From assembly GCA_002309955.1 (NCBI GenBank), contig DBXQ01000002.1, forward strand, positions 1,962 through 23,834: a DNA stretch of 21,873 nucleotides, given 5' to 3'. The DNA comes from Bacteroidales bacterium UBA1208 (GTDB lineage Bacteria > Bacteroidota > Bacteroidia > Bacteroidales > P3). The notes beneath the pieces were generated by a model that saw nothing but the letters and a program-made list of their open reading frames with translations, made no database searches and was not told where the DNA came from. This document shows positions 7,902 through 14,735 of the stretch, piece by piece. Every line of letters starts with the position of its first letter. Position 1 is the first letter of the stretch. A program made the position numbers and the translations under genes.

Positions 7902-7932
7902 CAAATATACATTTTTTTCTTTATTTGACAAA
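7902..7932 (-). promoter_or_regulatory. Bacteroides-type promoter of gap
   Basis: Reading the minus strand, a -33 box TTTG (7929-7932) is followed after exactly 19 bases by a -7 box TATATTTG (7902-7909). This matches the consensus TTTG-N19-TAnnTTTG. The predicted transcript start near 7895 gives a leader of about 45-50 bases before the gap ATG at 7848. Confidence 0.72.
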
Positions 7933-7939
7933 AAAATAG

Positions 7940-7947
7940 TACTTTTG
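7940..7947 (+). promoter_or_regulatory. Probable -7 box of mtgA promoter
   Basis: TACTTTTG matches TAnnTTTG and is followed by gcag, with the mtgA start 47 bases downstream. A good TTTG box at the standard spacing is missing, so only the -7 element is supported. It lies 8 bases from the -33 box of the divergent gap promoter. Confidence 0.45.
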
Positions 7948-7994
7948 CAGCCATTTTTTATAATAATCTGCTTAATAGGTATCTTCTGATAAAT

Positions 7995-8861
7995 ATGGCA
8001 AATAGAAAGAAAAAAAAGGACAATACAAAGCGGCATAGACGATTGAAAAGGTGGCGTCAGCTCTCCTTTTTCGGCAAAGTATGGCGTGCTGTTTGGGTGA
8101 CGCTCTTGGCGTTGTTGGGTTTCTCCCTCTTTCAAGTGCTTTTCTGCTCGGTCTTCAATCCCCCGGTCACCCCCCTCATGGTGCAACGCTTCTTCGAGCA
8201 AATCAAAGACCCCGACCGCTCGGTTGTTTTTGAACGCGACTATGTCAGCCTCGACAACATATCGCCCCATCTCATCAATGCGGTTGCCATCTCCGAGGAT
8301 GGCGGTCTCTACATGTATCATCATGGCTTCTTCATCGACCGCATGAAGACCGTCTATCTCAAAAACAAACGTGGAGGCAAACAAGCCGGTGCCAGCACCA
8401 TAAGCCAGCAGACCGCTAAAAACTGCTTCCTCCCGCATTCGCGCAAAATGTGGCGTAAGGCACTTGAGGCTTACTACACCACTCTCATAGAGAAGATTTG
8501 GGGCAAGCGCCGCATTATGGAGTGCTACCTGAATATCATCGAATTCGGCGATGGTATCTATGGCTGCGAAGCCGCCGCACAGCATTATTTCCACCATTCG
8601 GCCAAAGACCTCACTCGTCGCGAAGCCGTTCTTCTTGCCGTCTGCCTCCCCCATCCCTTGCGCAGCAATCCTGCCCGTCCCTCCAATTACCTCTCTCGCC
8701 GCGCCTCCACTATTCAGGGACGTATGGCCACCTATGGCTCTGTTGCCAAGCGCGAGGACGGCAAAATTGTGATGATTGAAGGGAAGAACCCCAAATACAT
8801 CAAGATGGTGGAAGAGGAAAACCTCTTCGACTTTGGCATCTGGCTTCTCCGGCAGCGTTGA
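7995..8861 (+). CDS. mtgA: Monofunctional biosynthetic peptidoglycan transglycosylase (GT51)
   Basis: The 288-residue product has a very basic cytoplasmic start (several Lys/Arg runs), one membrane-spanning segment at about 31-52, and a single GT51 glycosyltransferase domain without a penicillin-binding domain. Motifs include ISEDGG-x-YMYHHGFF (Glu101 the likely catalytic acid/base), AGASTISQQTAKN, RKALEA with Glu158 as probable second glutamate, and YLNIIEFGDGIYGCEAAAQHYF. It polymerises lipid II into glycan strands on the periplasmic face of the inner membrane. The first GT51 motif has GGLYMY where EDxxFxxH is usual, so its aromatic position differs from the textbook form. The XerD-type gene follows 42 bases later on the same strand. 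Confidence 0.93.
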   Translation: MANRKKKKDNTKRHRRLKRWRQLSFFGKVWRAVWVTLLALLGFSLFQVLFCSVFNPPVTPLMVQRFFEQIKDPDRSVVFERDYVSLDNISPHLINAVAISEDGGLYMYHHGFFIDRMKTVYLKNKRGGKQAGASTISQQTAKNCFLPHSRKMWRKALEAYYTTLIEKIWGKRRIMECYLNIIEFGDGIYGCEAAAQHYFHHSAKDLTRREAVLLAVCLPHPLRSNPARPSNYLSRRASTIQGRMATYGSVAKREDGKIVMIEGKNPKYIKMVEEENLFDFGIWLLRQR

Positions 8862-8903
8862 TTTAAAAGTAAAAACAAACTAATACAACACCTCTTTCCC
8901 GCA

Positions 8904-9806
8904 GTGGAGTGGCAACGATATACCAACGAATACGAGCTGTATCTGAGACTCGAACGGAACTTTTCTGCCAACACCGTCGAGGCCTATCTCCACGACCTTG
9001 CCACATTGCGCCATTGGGCTGAACCCATGGGTCTTGCGCCTGCCGATATCACTGTCCAGCATCTCCGTTCCCTCACTGCCCAGCTGACCGACATCCACGT
9101 CGAACCCACCACCCAGTGCAGGGTCTTGTCGGGATGGAGGGCTTTCTTCCATTGGCTTGTAGTCGAGGATGCCATTGCCGAAAATCCTGCCGAACGGATA
9201 GAAATGCCCACTCGTCCCAAGCACCTTCCCGACGTGTTGACCGACAGCGACATCGAAGCCATGCAGGCAACCTTCGACTGTAGCAAACCTGGACCAGCAC
9301 GCAACTACGTCATGACCGAAGTTCTCTATGGCTGTGGACTGCGGGTATCCGAATTGATCAATCTCAAACTCTCCAACATCTACGACAGCGAGCAACTGCT
9401 CCAGGTCATCGGCAAAGGAGACAAAGAACGTTGGGTACCCATCAACCCTCACGCCCTCCGTCTGGTCCAGGACTATATCCTTTACAACCGCAGTCAACTC
9501 AACATCCAGCGGGGCGAGGAACTCTATGTCTTTCTCAACCTTCGCGGACACCGAATGACAAGGGTGGCAGTCTTCCAATTCATCAAAGAGGCTGCTGCCG
9601 AGGCAGGTATTCACAAACAGGTGTCGCCCCACAGTCTGCGCCACAGCTTCGCCACCGAATTGGTGCAGAACGGTGCCGACCTCCGCGCTGTGCAGGAGAT
9701 GTTAGGCCACGAAAGCCTTGCCACAACCGAAATCTATACCCATCTCACCCGCCAATATCTGCGCGACACCATCAGCACCTACCATCCCCACTACAAGAAG
9801 GGATAG
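8904..9806 (+). CDS. xerD: Tyrosine recombinase, XerD type
   Basis: The 300-residue product has the Xer layout: an N-terminal SAM-like core-binding domain (about 5-95) and a C-terminal catalytic domain. The full active-site set is visible: Arg147 in GCGLRVSEL, Lys171 in GKGDKER, His243 and Arg246 in HSLRHSFAT, His269 in LGHES and nucleophile Tyr278 in EIYTHL. Length and tight spacing point to a housekeeping Xer recombinase, which resolves chromosome dimers at dif with a partner Xer and FtsK, rather than an integron or transposon integrase. The start is GTG at 8904; the frame has a stop at 8859-8861 and no ATG, GTG or TTG between, which settles the choice. No dif-like site was recognised in the window. 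Confidence 0.88.
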   Translation: MEWQRYTNEYELYLRLERNFSANTVEAYLHDLATLRHWAEPMGLAPADITVQHLRSLTAQLTDIHVEPTTQCRVLSGWRAFFHWLVVEDAIAENPAERIEMPTRPKHLPDVLTDSDIEAMQATFDCSKPGPARNYVMTEVLYGCGLRVSELINLKLSNIYDSEQLLQVIGKGDKERWVPINPHALRLVQDYILYNRSQLNIQRGEELYVFLNLRGHRMTRVAVFQFIKEAAAEAGIHKQVSPHSLRHSFATELVQNGADLRAVQEMLGHESLATTEIYTHLTRQYLRDTISTYHPHYKKG

Positions 9807-9846
9807 TCATACTTTCAGGATTCGTTGTTGCGACCAAATCCATTAT

Positions 9847-9884
9847 TCCCCGCATACTCCTTCTATATGACAAAGATGCGGGGA
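9847..9884. terminator. Possible terminator hairpin between convergent genes
   Basis: A 9-bp perfect stem tccccgcat (9847-9855) and atgcgggga (9876-9884) with a 20-base loop lies between the xerD stop and the T9SS cargo gene stop. Neither side has a T-run, so termination is inferred from position only. Confidence 0.4.
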
Positions 9885-9896
9885 CTCCGTGTGGTG

Positions 9897-10988
9897 CTAT
9901 TTTACTATCAGTTTCCGGGTCATGGTGCCTGTAGGTGTTGTAGCACTTAGGGCGAAGGCGCCTGTAGGCAGAGTGCTGATGTCGAGGTTGACACAGCTCA
10001 TCGCACCGTCAAATTTTTTCCTCATCATCGTGCGGCCTGTCATGTCCGTTATCGTGATGCTTTTAATCCCGTTGCTGGACTGAACTCTCACCGTCCCACT
10101 TGCAGGGTTGGGCGTTAGCTGCAGGAGGTTCTCCGCCGTCACATTATCTATCCCATCATGCAACACCTTTCCGATAGGGAAATATAGCTGTTGGTACATT
10201 GTTTTGATATTGTCGTTCTCAACAACCGGCACAGGACTGGCATGGAATCTTCTAATTGGAAGATGTTGTTCAATATCGCATACATGGCCGAATCTGTTTG
10301 TGTTGTAGTCTATCGTACCGAGATATCCCCAAAAGCTATGACTACGTTGTTCTTGGGTGGTTCTACCTGCTACAATGCCGGTATTCCTCAGAAACATTGT
10401 CCTATAAGGTGTGGCTTTCATGCTTACCATAAAAAGCCCTGTTACAGTAACTGGCATATCGAAGTATAGTTCATAAAGGAATATTTTGTTCGAGTCGGGA
10501 CTATCATAATAATGTTGTGTAGTAGTTACATGTTCATATACAAGAGCCTTGTCGGGTACTTGACCTTTCCTTAAATGGAATGTCTGGCTTTTCAGCAATT
10601 GTAGATTCGAGTCCCCTGCCACAGCTTTCCATACAAACACCTCCACGTCCATGTCGTCATAAATCCACAGGTACTCATACAATAATCCTTTTGCTTGAGT
10701 GAAGGGCGCTGCCACCCCCTCCATCCTGAATGTTGTGTTGCTGTCGGCTTGCATAAAAAGGAAGGGATTAATCGCACCCTGATTATACGTACCTTGATAG
10801 TCTATTGAATCTTGAAAGGATATATATGTGTCAACACCGCCTTGTGTCACAGCAACATGGGGAAATGGGTATTCCCAGTTCAAATAGTCTGGGTTCGGGA
10901 AGTTAATCTCCTGCTGAGCAGACACATGGATTGCACCCATGCCCAATGTTGTTGCGAACAACAGAGATCTAATTAATACACTTTTCAT
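9897..10988 (-). CDS. Secreted protein with T9SS type A C-terminal sorting domain
   Basis: The 363-residue product has an N-terminal signal peptide (cleavage near HVSAQ, residue 25) and a C-terminal T9SS type A sorting domain from about residue 288: LTPNPASG, then ITITDMTGRTM, then LPTGAFAL, and a basic end TRKLIVK. Such proteins are moved across the outer membrane by the Por/T9SS machinery and then released or anchored to the surface. The central part (about 26-285) is rich in Tyr, Phe, Asp and Thr with predicted beta structure and no domain I recognise. It is the second gene of a minus-strand pair, starting 34 bases after the stop of the 435-residue secreted protein. The intervening DNA is a tandem 20-bp repeat. 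Confidence 0.82.
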   Translation of the reverse strand: MKSVLIRSLLFATTLGMGAIHVSAQQEINFPNPDYLNWEYPFPHVAVTQGGVDTYISFQDSIDYQGTYNQGAINPFLFMQADSNTTFRMEGVAAPFTQAKGLLYEYLWIYDDMDVEVFVWKAVAGDSNLQLLKSQTFHLRKGQVPDKALVYEHVTTTQHYYDSPDSNKIFLYELYFDMPVTVTGLFMVSMKATPYRTMFLRNTGIVAGRTTQEQRSHSFWGYLGTIDYNTNRFGHVCDIEQHLPIRRFHASPVPVVENDNIKTMYQQLYFPIGKVLHDGIDNVTAENLLQLTPNPASGTVRVQSSNGIKSITITDMTGRTMMRKKFDGAMSCVNLDISTLPTGAFALSATTPTGTMTRKLIVK

Positions 10989-10989
10989 G

Positions 10990-11031
10990 GTAATTGTGGT
11001 TTATTTGCTTTGTAATTGTGGTTTATTTGCT
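10990..11031. repeat. Tandem 20-bp direct repeat between two secreted-protein genes
   Basis: Two perfect copies of gtaattgtggtttatttgct occur at 10990-11009 and 11012-11031, separated by tt (22-bp period). On the minus strand the upstream copy contains the last codons and TAA stop of the 435-residue gene. The downstream copy directly abuts the ATG of the T9SS gene and so makes up its leader. Slipped-strand duplication is the simplest origin. Confidence 0.9.
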
Positions 11032-12330
11032 GTGGCATCCCGCCTCTAATGTGGAGAGTGCTACATTGTTATCCTGTGATGTTAATGAAATTATATATTT
11101 CTCGTATGCTCCGGATTGTTCAGTACTGTCGCAATATCCAGTATATGTGAAAATATCGGTAGTGTAGGACTCAAGGCAATATGTGTGGGTTCCGGGAATA
11201 GGCAGTGAGGTTGAACCTAATTCAAGCTTCATCCATCTGCCCCCGCTTGCTGCCATGAATGTACTTGGGGGAAAAGGATATAGTGATGTATAGGTTAGAT
11301 CAGTAGATCGAAAATAGTAGAAAGGGGTTTCATACATCCATGCAGTGGCATAGGGATTCAACCTGAGTATTGCCCACTTATATGAGGCTGTGGTGTCAAT
11401 TACCATCAATGCGTTTGAGTCTTTCAAATAAGCCATGTCCGCAGGTGGAGCCAGCTGTCCGGGATTGATAAATCCCCATCCGTCACGCTGGTTGATATTC
11501 ATATGGCCGGAGGGTACATCGATGGTGAACAACTGCATACTAGCGTATGGTTGGTCGTCGTAATAAGAGGCTATGGCTGTCGAGTCATGGCCCAATCCAA
11601 CGGCACAGAGTCCGCTTGCGAATTTGTAGGTGCATGTATAATTAATGCACTGTGTCATGAAACCCATAATAGTGTTTGCTGGAGCTTCTATAGGGGCACG
11701 TCTCATTGTCAATTTATATTTATATGATGTGATGCCGGCTAAAACGAAATAATTGTCGGTTGTTGTTACGTCCCACAATGTATCGTTGGCTTTGTATTGA
11801 CAACATAAACCTGTGTTATGGTAGTCTTCTACATAAACCGCTGCATCCGAGCCGTAAATTTTGGGGTCAAATCCTCTCAAGCACCTGCCGATTGTCAGGA
11901 TAGAAACATTTTTATCCCTTTTTGCCACAGCTATACGTTCTAAAATAGCCAAGTCTTTTATTTTATTGTTGTCGTAGTAGAATGTGATGGTACCATTTCC
12001 TGCAAGTAGGTTGCCGATGGAGAAATGACCCAACAAGGCTGTCATGGATATGGAATCTATTCCGCAAAAGTAGGCAGTCCCCTCTACAATTCTGAAATCC
12101 CTTATATACCATCCTTTGGGAATCTTAACCTTGGAATAGGGAGCGGTTGGGTTGAGGGAGACTATGTGGGCAAAAAAGTTGGCTTCGCTATCCTCATAAT
12201 AAACGATATTGTTTTGGCGAATGATACCAAAAGAAGGTATGGCTGTTGATGCTTCGTTGTATACATATTGTCCTGCTATGGTGAGGGGCAATAAAAACGG
12301 AAATAGAAAAATAATAAGTGATTTTTTCAT
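11023..12330 (-). CDS. Secreted protein of unknown function
   Basis: The 435-residue product has a strong signal peptide (MKKSLIIFLF core, cleavage near TIAGQ, residue 21). The mature region has short alternating strands, many Tyr/Thr/Asp residues and repeated hydrophobic strand-turn units, suggesting a beta-rich, perhaps propeller-like fold. I recognise no family. No T9SS sorting domain is visible at its C-terminus, unlike the neighbour downstream; the protein ends GCHSK inside a tandem repeat, which raises the possibility of a changed C-terminus. It is the first gene of the pair and has a near-consensus promoter at 12422-12453 (minus). The stretch is AT-richer than the msrA region next to it, which may indicate a different history. 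Confidence 0.7.
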   Translation of the reverse strand: MKKSLIIFLFPFLLPLTIAGQYVYNEASTAIPSFGIIRQNNIVYYEDSEANFFAHIVSLNPTAPYSKVKIPKGWYIRDFRIVEGTAYFCGIDSISMTALLGHFSIGNLLAGNGTITFYYDNNKIKDLAILERIAVAKRDKNVSILTIGRCLRGFDPKIYGSDAAVYVEDYHNTGLCCQYKANDTLWDVTTTDNYFVLAGITSYKYKLTMRRAPIEAPANTIMGFMTQCINYTCTYKFASGLCAVGLGHDSTAIASYYDDQPYASMQLFTIDVPSGHMNINQRDGWGFINPGQLAPPADMAYLKDSNALMVIDTTASYKWAILRLNPYATAWMYETPFYYFRSTDLTYTSLYPFPPSTFMAASGGRWMKLELGSTSLPIPGTHTYCLESYTTDIFTYTGYCDSTEQSGAYEKYIISLTSQDNNVALSTLEAGCHSK

Positions 12331-12658
12331 GGCTTTTATTTTTTTAAATTAATGTTTATTGTTGTATATGTGAGTGTTAATATTATATGAATATATGGTG
12401 ATGCTCTTCTTTCTTCTTTTGCAAAAGTAAGGATTTTATTTCTTCCATGCAAATTTATCTTTGTTTTTTAACTTTTCTGTCTTTTGAATGGAATGGTGCT
12501 GTTATTGGTTAGGTGGATATTCGGCGATAAGGGTAGGCTTCTTATGCTGAGCGGTACTTTCTTTTCACGCCACATACTAAAAAGCGTCTTTTTCAGTTAT
12601 TCATGGCGGTAAAACAAACGGGACGCAGCCCCGTCGTTGCAATCCAATCCGTCGCACC
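12331..12658. other. Intergenic region between divergent units
   Basis: This 328-base stretch separates the minus-strand secreted-protein pair from the plus-strand DUF1232-msrA pair. Its left part is AT-rich and holds the minus-strand promoter at 12422-12453. In the right part (12480-12658) I see no convincing plus-strand promoter; the only open frame there is a 29-codon one from the ATG at 12603 that overlaps the DUF1232 start out of frame and has nothing to support it. Confidence 0.6.
12422..12453 (-). promoter_or_regulatory. Bacteroides-type promoter of the secreted-protein pair
   Basis: On the minus strand TTTG (12450-12453) is followed after 20 bases by TACTTTTG (12422-12429), a good match to TTTG-N19/20-TAnnTTTG. 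The predicted start near 12415 leaves an AT-rich leader of about 85 bases before the ATG at 12330. Confidence 0.65.
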
Positions 12659-13075
12659 ATGTCCGAAAACGCACTCGTACCCAGCAAAATAGAACAATAT
12701 GGCCGTCACTACGACGACCGTTCACTATGGGACAAAATCAAATCCGCCGCCGCCAAGGCAGGGCGTAAAGTAATCTACAATGTCCTGCTGCTTTACTATA
12801 TGCTCACCGATGCTACCATCCCGCTCCGGCACAAACGCCTCATCATAGGTGTGCTGGGCTATTTCATCCTTCCCATCGATCTCATCCCCGACTTCATCCC
12901 CGGCACCGGCTTCGCCGACGACCTCTTGGCTCTTCTCTACGTGGTCAAAGTGCTGCACGACAGCATCACCCCCGAAATCAAGGCCAAGGCCGAAGCCAAG
13001 TGTAACGATTATTTCAAAACCGACGACGGCCACGACTCGCTCCCTCCCGACAATAACAGGCAAAACAACAGATAA
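12659..13075 (+). CDS. DUF1232 (YkvA-family) small membrane-associated protein
   Basis: The 138-residue product contains the DUF1232 signature: a hydrophobic segment YNVLLLYYMLTDATIPL (about 40-56), a K/R linker, then GVLGYFILPIDLIPDFIPG-x-GFADD, where the LPIDLIPD-x-IP-x-G core is diagnostic, followed by a short helix (LLYVVKVL). The N-terminal 35 residues are basic and helical; the tail is Asp/Asn-rich and disordered-looking. The molecular role of the family is not established. The msrA-fRMsr gene starts 4 bases after this stop, so the two are almost certainly co-transcribed. The start at 12659 is the only ATG that includes the conserved helix with a sensible N-terminus; no strong ribosome-binding site is seen, as is usual in this phylum. 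Confidence 0.82.
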   Translation: MSENALVPSKIEQYGRHYDDRSLWDKIKSAAAKAGRKVIYNVLLLYYMLTDATIPLRHKRLIIGVLGYFILPIDLIPDFIPGTGFADDLLALLYVVKVLHDSITPEIKAKAEAKCNDYFKTDDGHDSLPPDNNRQNNR

Positions 13076-13079
13076 ACCC

Positions 13080-14039
13080 ATGGAAAAAGAACTCTACCTT
13101 GCAGCCGGCTGCTTCTGGGGCGCCGAGCATTTCTTCAAACAAATCGAAGGTGTTGTCTCCACCGAAGTAGGCTTTGCCAACGGCCACACCGACAACCCCA
13201 CCTACGAGCAGGTCTATACCGACACCACCGGCTTTGCCGAGACGGTGCATATCTCTTTCGACCCGCTCCGCGTCAGCTTGCCCTTCCTGCTGCAAATGTA
13301 TTTCAAGGCCATCGACCCCACTACTCTCAACCAACAGGGCGAAGACCGCGGCACACGCTACCGCACGGGCATCTACTACACCGACCCCGACGACCTGCCC
13401 TTTATCCGTCAGGCCATGGAACACGAGGCCGCGCACCACACCCGCCCCCTGCAAGTCGAAGTGCTGCCCCTCAGCAACTTCTACCGTGCCGAAGAATACC
13501 ATCAAGACTATCTTGATGTCAACCCCGACGGCTATTGCCATCTGCCAGTGGCCTTGTTCGACTATGCCCGCCAAGCCCGCGACCTTGCCACCCTCCAGAA
13601 AGCCGAGAAATATCTCCTTCTGCTCAAGCAGTTGCGTTCTCTGCTCGACGGCGAGACCGACTGCATTGCCCGTATGGCCAACACCGCCGCCATGTTGCAC
13701 GACACTTTCCATTTTTGGTGGACGGGTTTCTACCGTGTGGTGGGCGACGAATTGTTGCTCGGCCCTTTCCAAGGCCCCGTGGCTTGCATGCACATCGCCT
13801 TCGGCAAAGGGGTCTGCGGAACAGCCTGGAAAGAAAACCGCACCCTGCTGGTGCCGGATGTTGAACAATTCCCCGGCCATATAGCCTGTAGCGCGGCTTC
13901 ACGCAGCGAAGTGGTTGTCCCCGTGTGGCACGAGGGCGGCATCGTGGCTGTGCTCGACATCGACAGCCAGCATCTCGCCACTTTCGACCACGCCGACCGC
14001 CATTTCCTCGAAGAGGTGGCATCGGTGCTTTCTTGCTAA
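13080..14039 (+). CDS. msrA: Fused MsrA and free-methionine-(R)-sulfoxide reductase (GAF) protein
   Basis: The open frame extends upstream to 12849, but the real start is the ATG at 13080, 4 bases after the DUF1232 stop, giving 319 residues that begin directly with the MsrA fold. Residues 1-160 are MsrA: AAGCFWGAEHFF with catalytic Cys11, GFAETVH (Glu54), GEDRGTRYR, AEEYHQDYL, and a possible resolving Cys153 in GYCH. Residues about 170-319 form a GAF domain of the fRMsr (MsrC/YebR) type with all three expected cysteines: Cys236 (ACMHI), Cys246 (GVCGTA) and Cys270 (HIACSAA). Their spacing of 10 and 24 residues equals that of E. coli Cys84, Cys94 and Cys118. The chain should reduce Met-S-sulfoxide in proteins and free Met-R-sulfoxide. 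The linker 160-190 is helical. Confidence 0.92.
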   Translation: MEKELYLAAGCFWGAEHFFKQIEGVVSTEVGFANGHTDNPTYEQVYTDTTGFAETVHISFDPLRVSLPFLLQMYFKAIDPTTLNQQGEDRGTRYRTGIYYTDPDDLPFIRQAMEHEAAHHTRPLQVEVLPLSNFYRAEEYHQDYLDVNPDGYCHLPVALFDYARQARDLATLQKAEKYLLLLKQLRSLLDGETDCIARMANTAAMLHDTFHFWWTGFYRVVGDELLLGPFQGPVACMHIAFGKGVCGTAWKENRTLLVPDVEQFPGHIACSAASRSEVVVPVWHEGGIVAVLDIDSQHLATFDHADRHFLEEVASVLSC

Positions 14040-14078
14040 TCAATCCCCATTCCGGGATTCCCGCATTAGTGTAATATT

Positions 14079-14119
14079 TAACGCTCGTTCTATGTCAATC
14101 CGTCATAGAACGAGCGTTA
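14079..14119 (+). terminator. Hairpin terminator after msrA-fRMsr
   Basis: A perfect 16-bp stem, taacgctcgttctatg (14079-14094) and catagaacgagcgtta (14104-14119), has a 9-base loop and is followed by the T-rich tatatttatttctgtttc. The stem is longer than most intrinsic terminators and begins 39 bases after the stop codon. Confidence 0.7.
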
Positions 14120-14249
14120 TATTTATTTCTGTTTCTTGGGGATCTTTCGCCTCGCGGTGCTGTCGCTCCATCTCTTGTGCCGAAAGGCAGTCTGTCCGCC
14201 TCCAGCCTCTGTGCAGATGTCCATCACCCGGTTTAACCCTCGTCGTTTC

Positions 14250-14337
14250 ATCGTTAAATCAACGATACGATAACGATAGTTCTACGATAATTTATCGTTG
14301 AAATATCGTTGATGTATCGTTGAAGTATCGTTGATGT
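14250..14337. repeat. Array of eight 11-bp units carrying ATCGTT/AACGAT half-sites
   Basis: Units begin at 14250, 14261, 14272, 14283, 14294, 14305, 14316 and 14327, exactly 11 bases apart. Units 1 and 5-8 start with ATCGTT; units 2 and 3 start with the reverse complement AACGAT and unit 4 with TACGAT. Units 5-8 are nearly identical (atcgttgaaat, atcgttgatgt, atcgttgaagt, atcgttgatgt). Units 4/5 create the palindrome acgataa-t-ttatcgt (14284-14298). Phasing close to one helical turn would put all half-sites on one face of the DNA. The function is unknown. Confidence 0.75.
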
Positions 14338-14424
14338 AATGAATGAAGTCTGTTGAATCCGGTTGTCACGTTTGTGTGATGTGACTGATTTTGGTTGGCG
14401 GGTTAATAATTATCGACTGTTTTA

Positions 14425-14586
14425 GAAGCTGTTTAAATTTGATTGATGAATTTTATTATGGACATGAACGAGCAGATTTTTCGCCTTTCCGAGGGCGCAA
14501 TGGGGTTCCATTGTAACTGAGGAAAGGTAAAAAATATGCCGTTCAGGTGCTTTAAGAAAATCATTGAATTAATTTTAAACAGCTTC
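14425..14586. mobile_element. MITE-like element, 162 bp, with inverted ends and TTA flanks
   Basis: Ends gaagctgtttaaa (14425-14437) and tttaaacagcttc (14574-14586) are perfect inverted repeats, with looser similarity continuing inward to about 30 bases. TTA flanks both sides (14422-14424, 14587-14589), consistent with a 3-bp target duplication of the kind made by some IS5-family groups. The interior folds into a nested hairpin: cctttcc (14484-14490) pairs with ggaaagg (14521-14527) and caatgg (14498-14503) with ccattg (14508-14513). No transposase is present. It is unrelated in sequence to the element at 2657-2798. Confidence 0.68.
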
Positions 14587-14667
14587 TTATATTGGCAGTT
14601 GGAAATGGGGAGGTTGAATTTGTATAAGTCCGTAATTCGATGATTTGTGTTGTTGTTTTTATATGTT

Positions 14668-14710
14668 AAAAAAACATCGTCCGCACGGGTTGGGACCTGT
14701 GCGGGCGGTG
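14668..14710 (-). terminator. Rho-independent terminator of the TonB receptor gene
   Basis: A GC-rich stem (14675-14690 with 14695-14710, loop tggg, about 13 bp in the core) is followed on the minus strand by seven T (14668-14674). The T-run direction assigns it to the minus-strand gene ending at 14736, although two stem positions are A-C mismatches in that direction and G-U pairs in the other. Confidence 0.75.
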
Positions 14711-14735
14711 CTTCAATCTGCTTTGGGTTTGATAA

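Larger units (their letters stand above)
14040..14735. other. Gene-free 696-base region rich in structured DNA
   Basis: No convincing gene lies here. In order it holds a hairpin terminator (14079-14119), a C/T-rich stretch without recognisable features, an 11-bp phased array of ATCGTT half-sites (14250-14337), a MITE-like element (14425-14586), and the terminator of the minus-strand TonB receptor gene (14668-14710). A 128-codon open frame at 13915-14301 runs out of the msrA gene in another frame and looks spurious. Confidence 0.7.

Noticed and set aside
6976..7989. 337-codon open frame antisense to gap
   Set aside because: It mirrors the gap gene and runs on through both promoters; its His/Gly/Val-rich product is typical of a shadow frame.
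8904..9806. Integrase of a mobile element
   Set aside because: Length and motif spacing fit the chromosomal XerD family, neighbours are housekeeping genes, and no attachment repeats or cargo genes are visible.
13014..13880. 288-codon antisense frame opposite msrA
   Set aside because: The GC-rich gene has open frames on both strands; the antisense product lacks recognisable motifs, while the sense product has complete catalytic motifs of two families.
13915..14301. 128-codon frame running from the end of msrA into the intergenic region
   Set aside because: Composition is Ser/Arg-rich, it crosses the terminator hairpin and phased array, and nothing supports translation.
14250..14337. CRISPR array
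   Set aside because: The units are 11 bp with no spacers and mixed orientation, and no cas genes are nearby.
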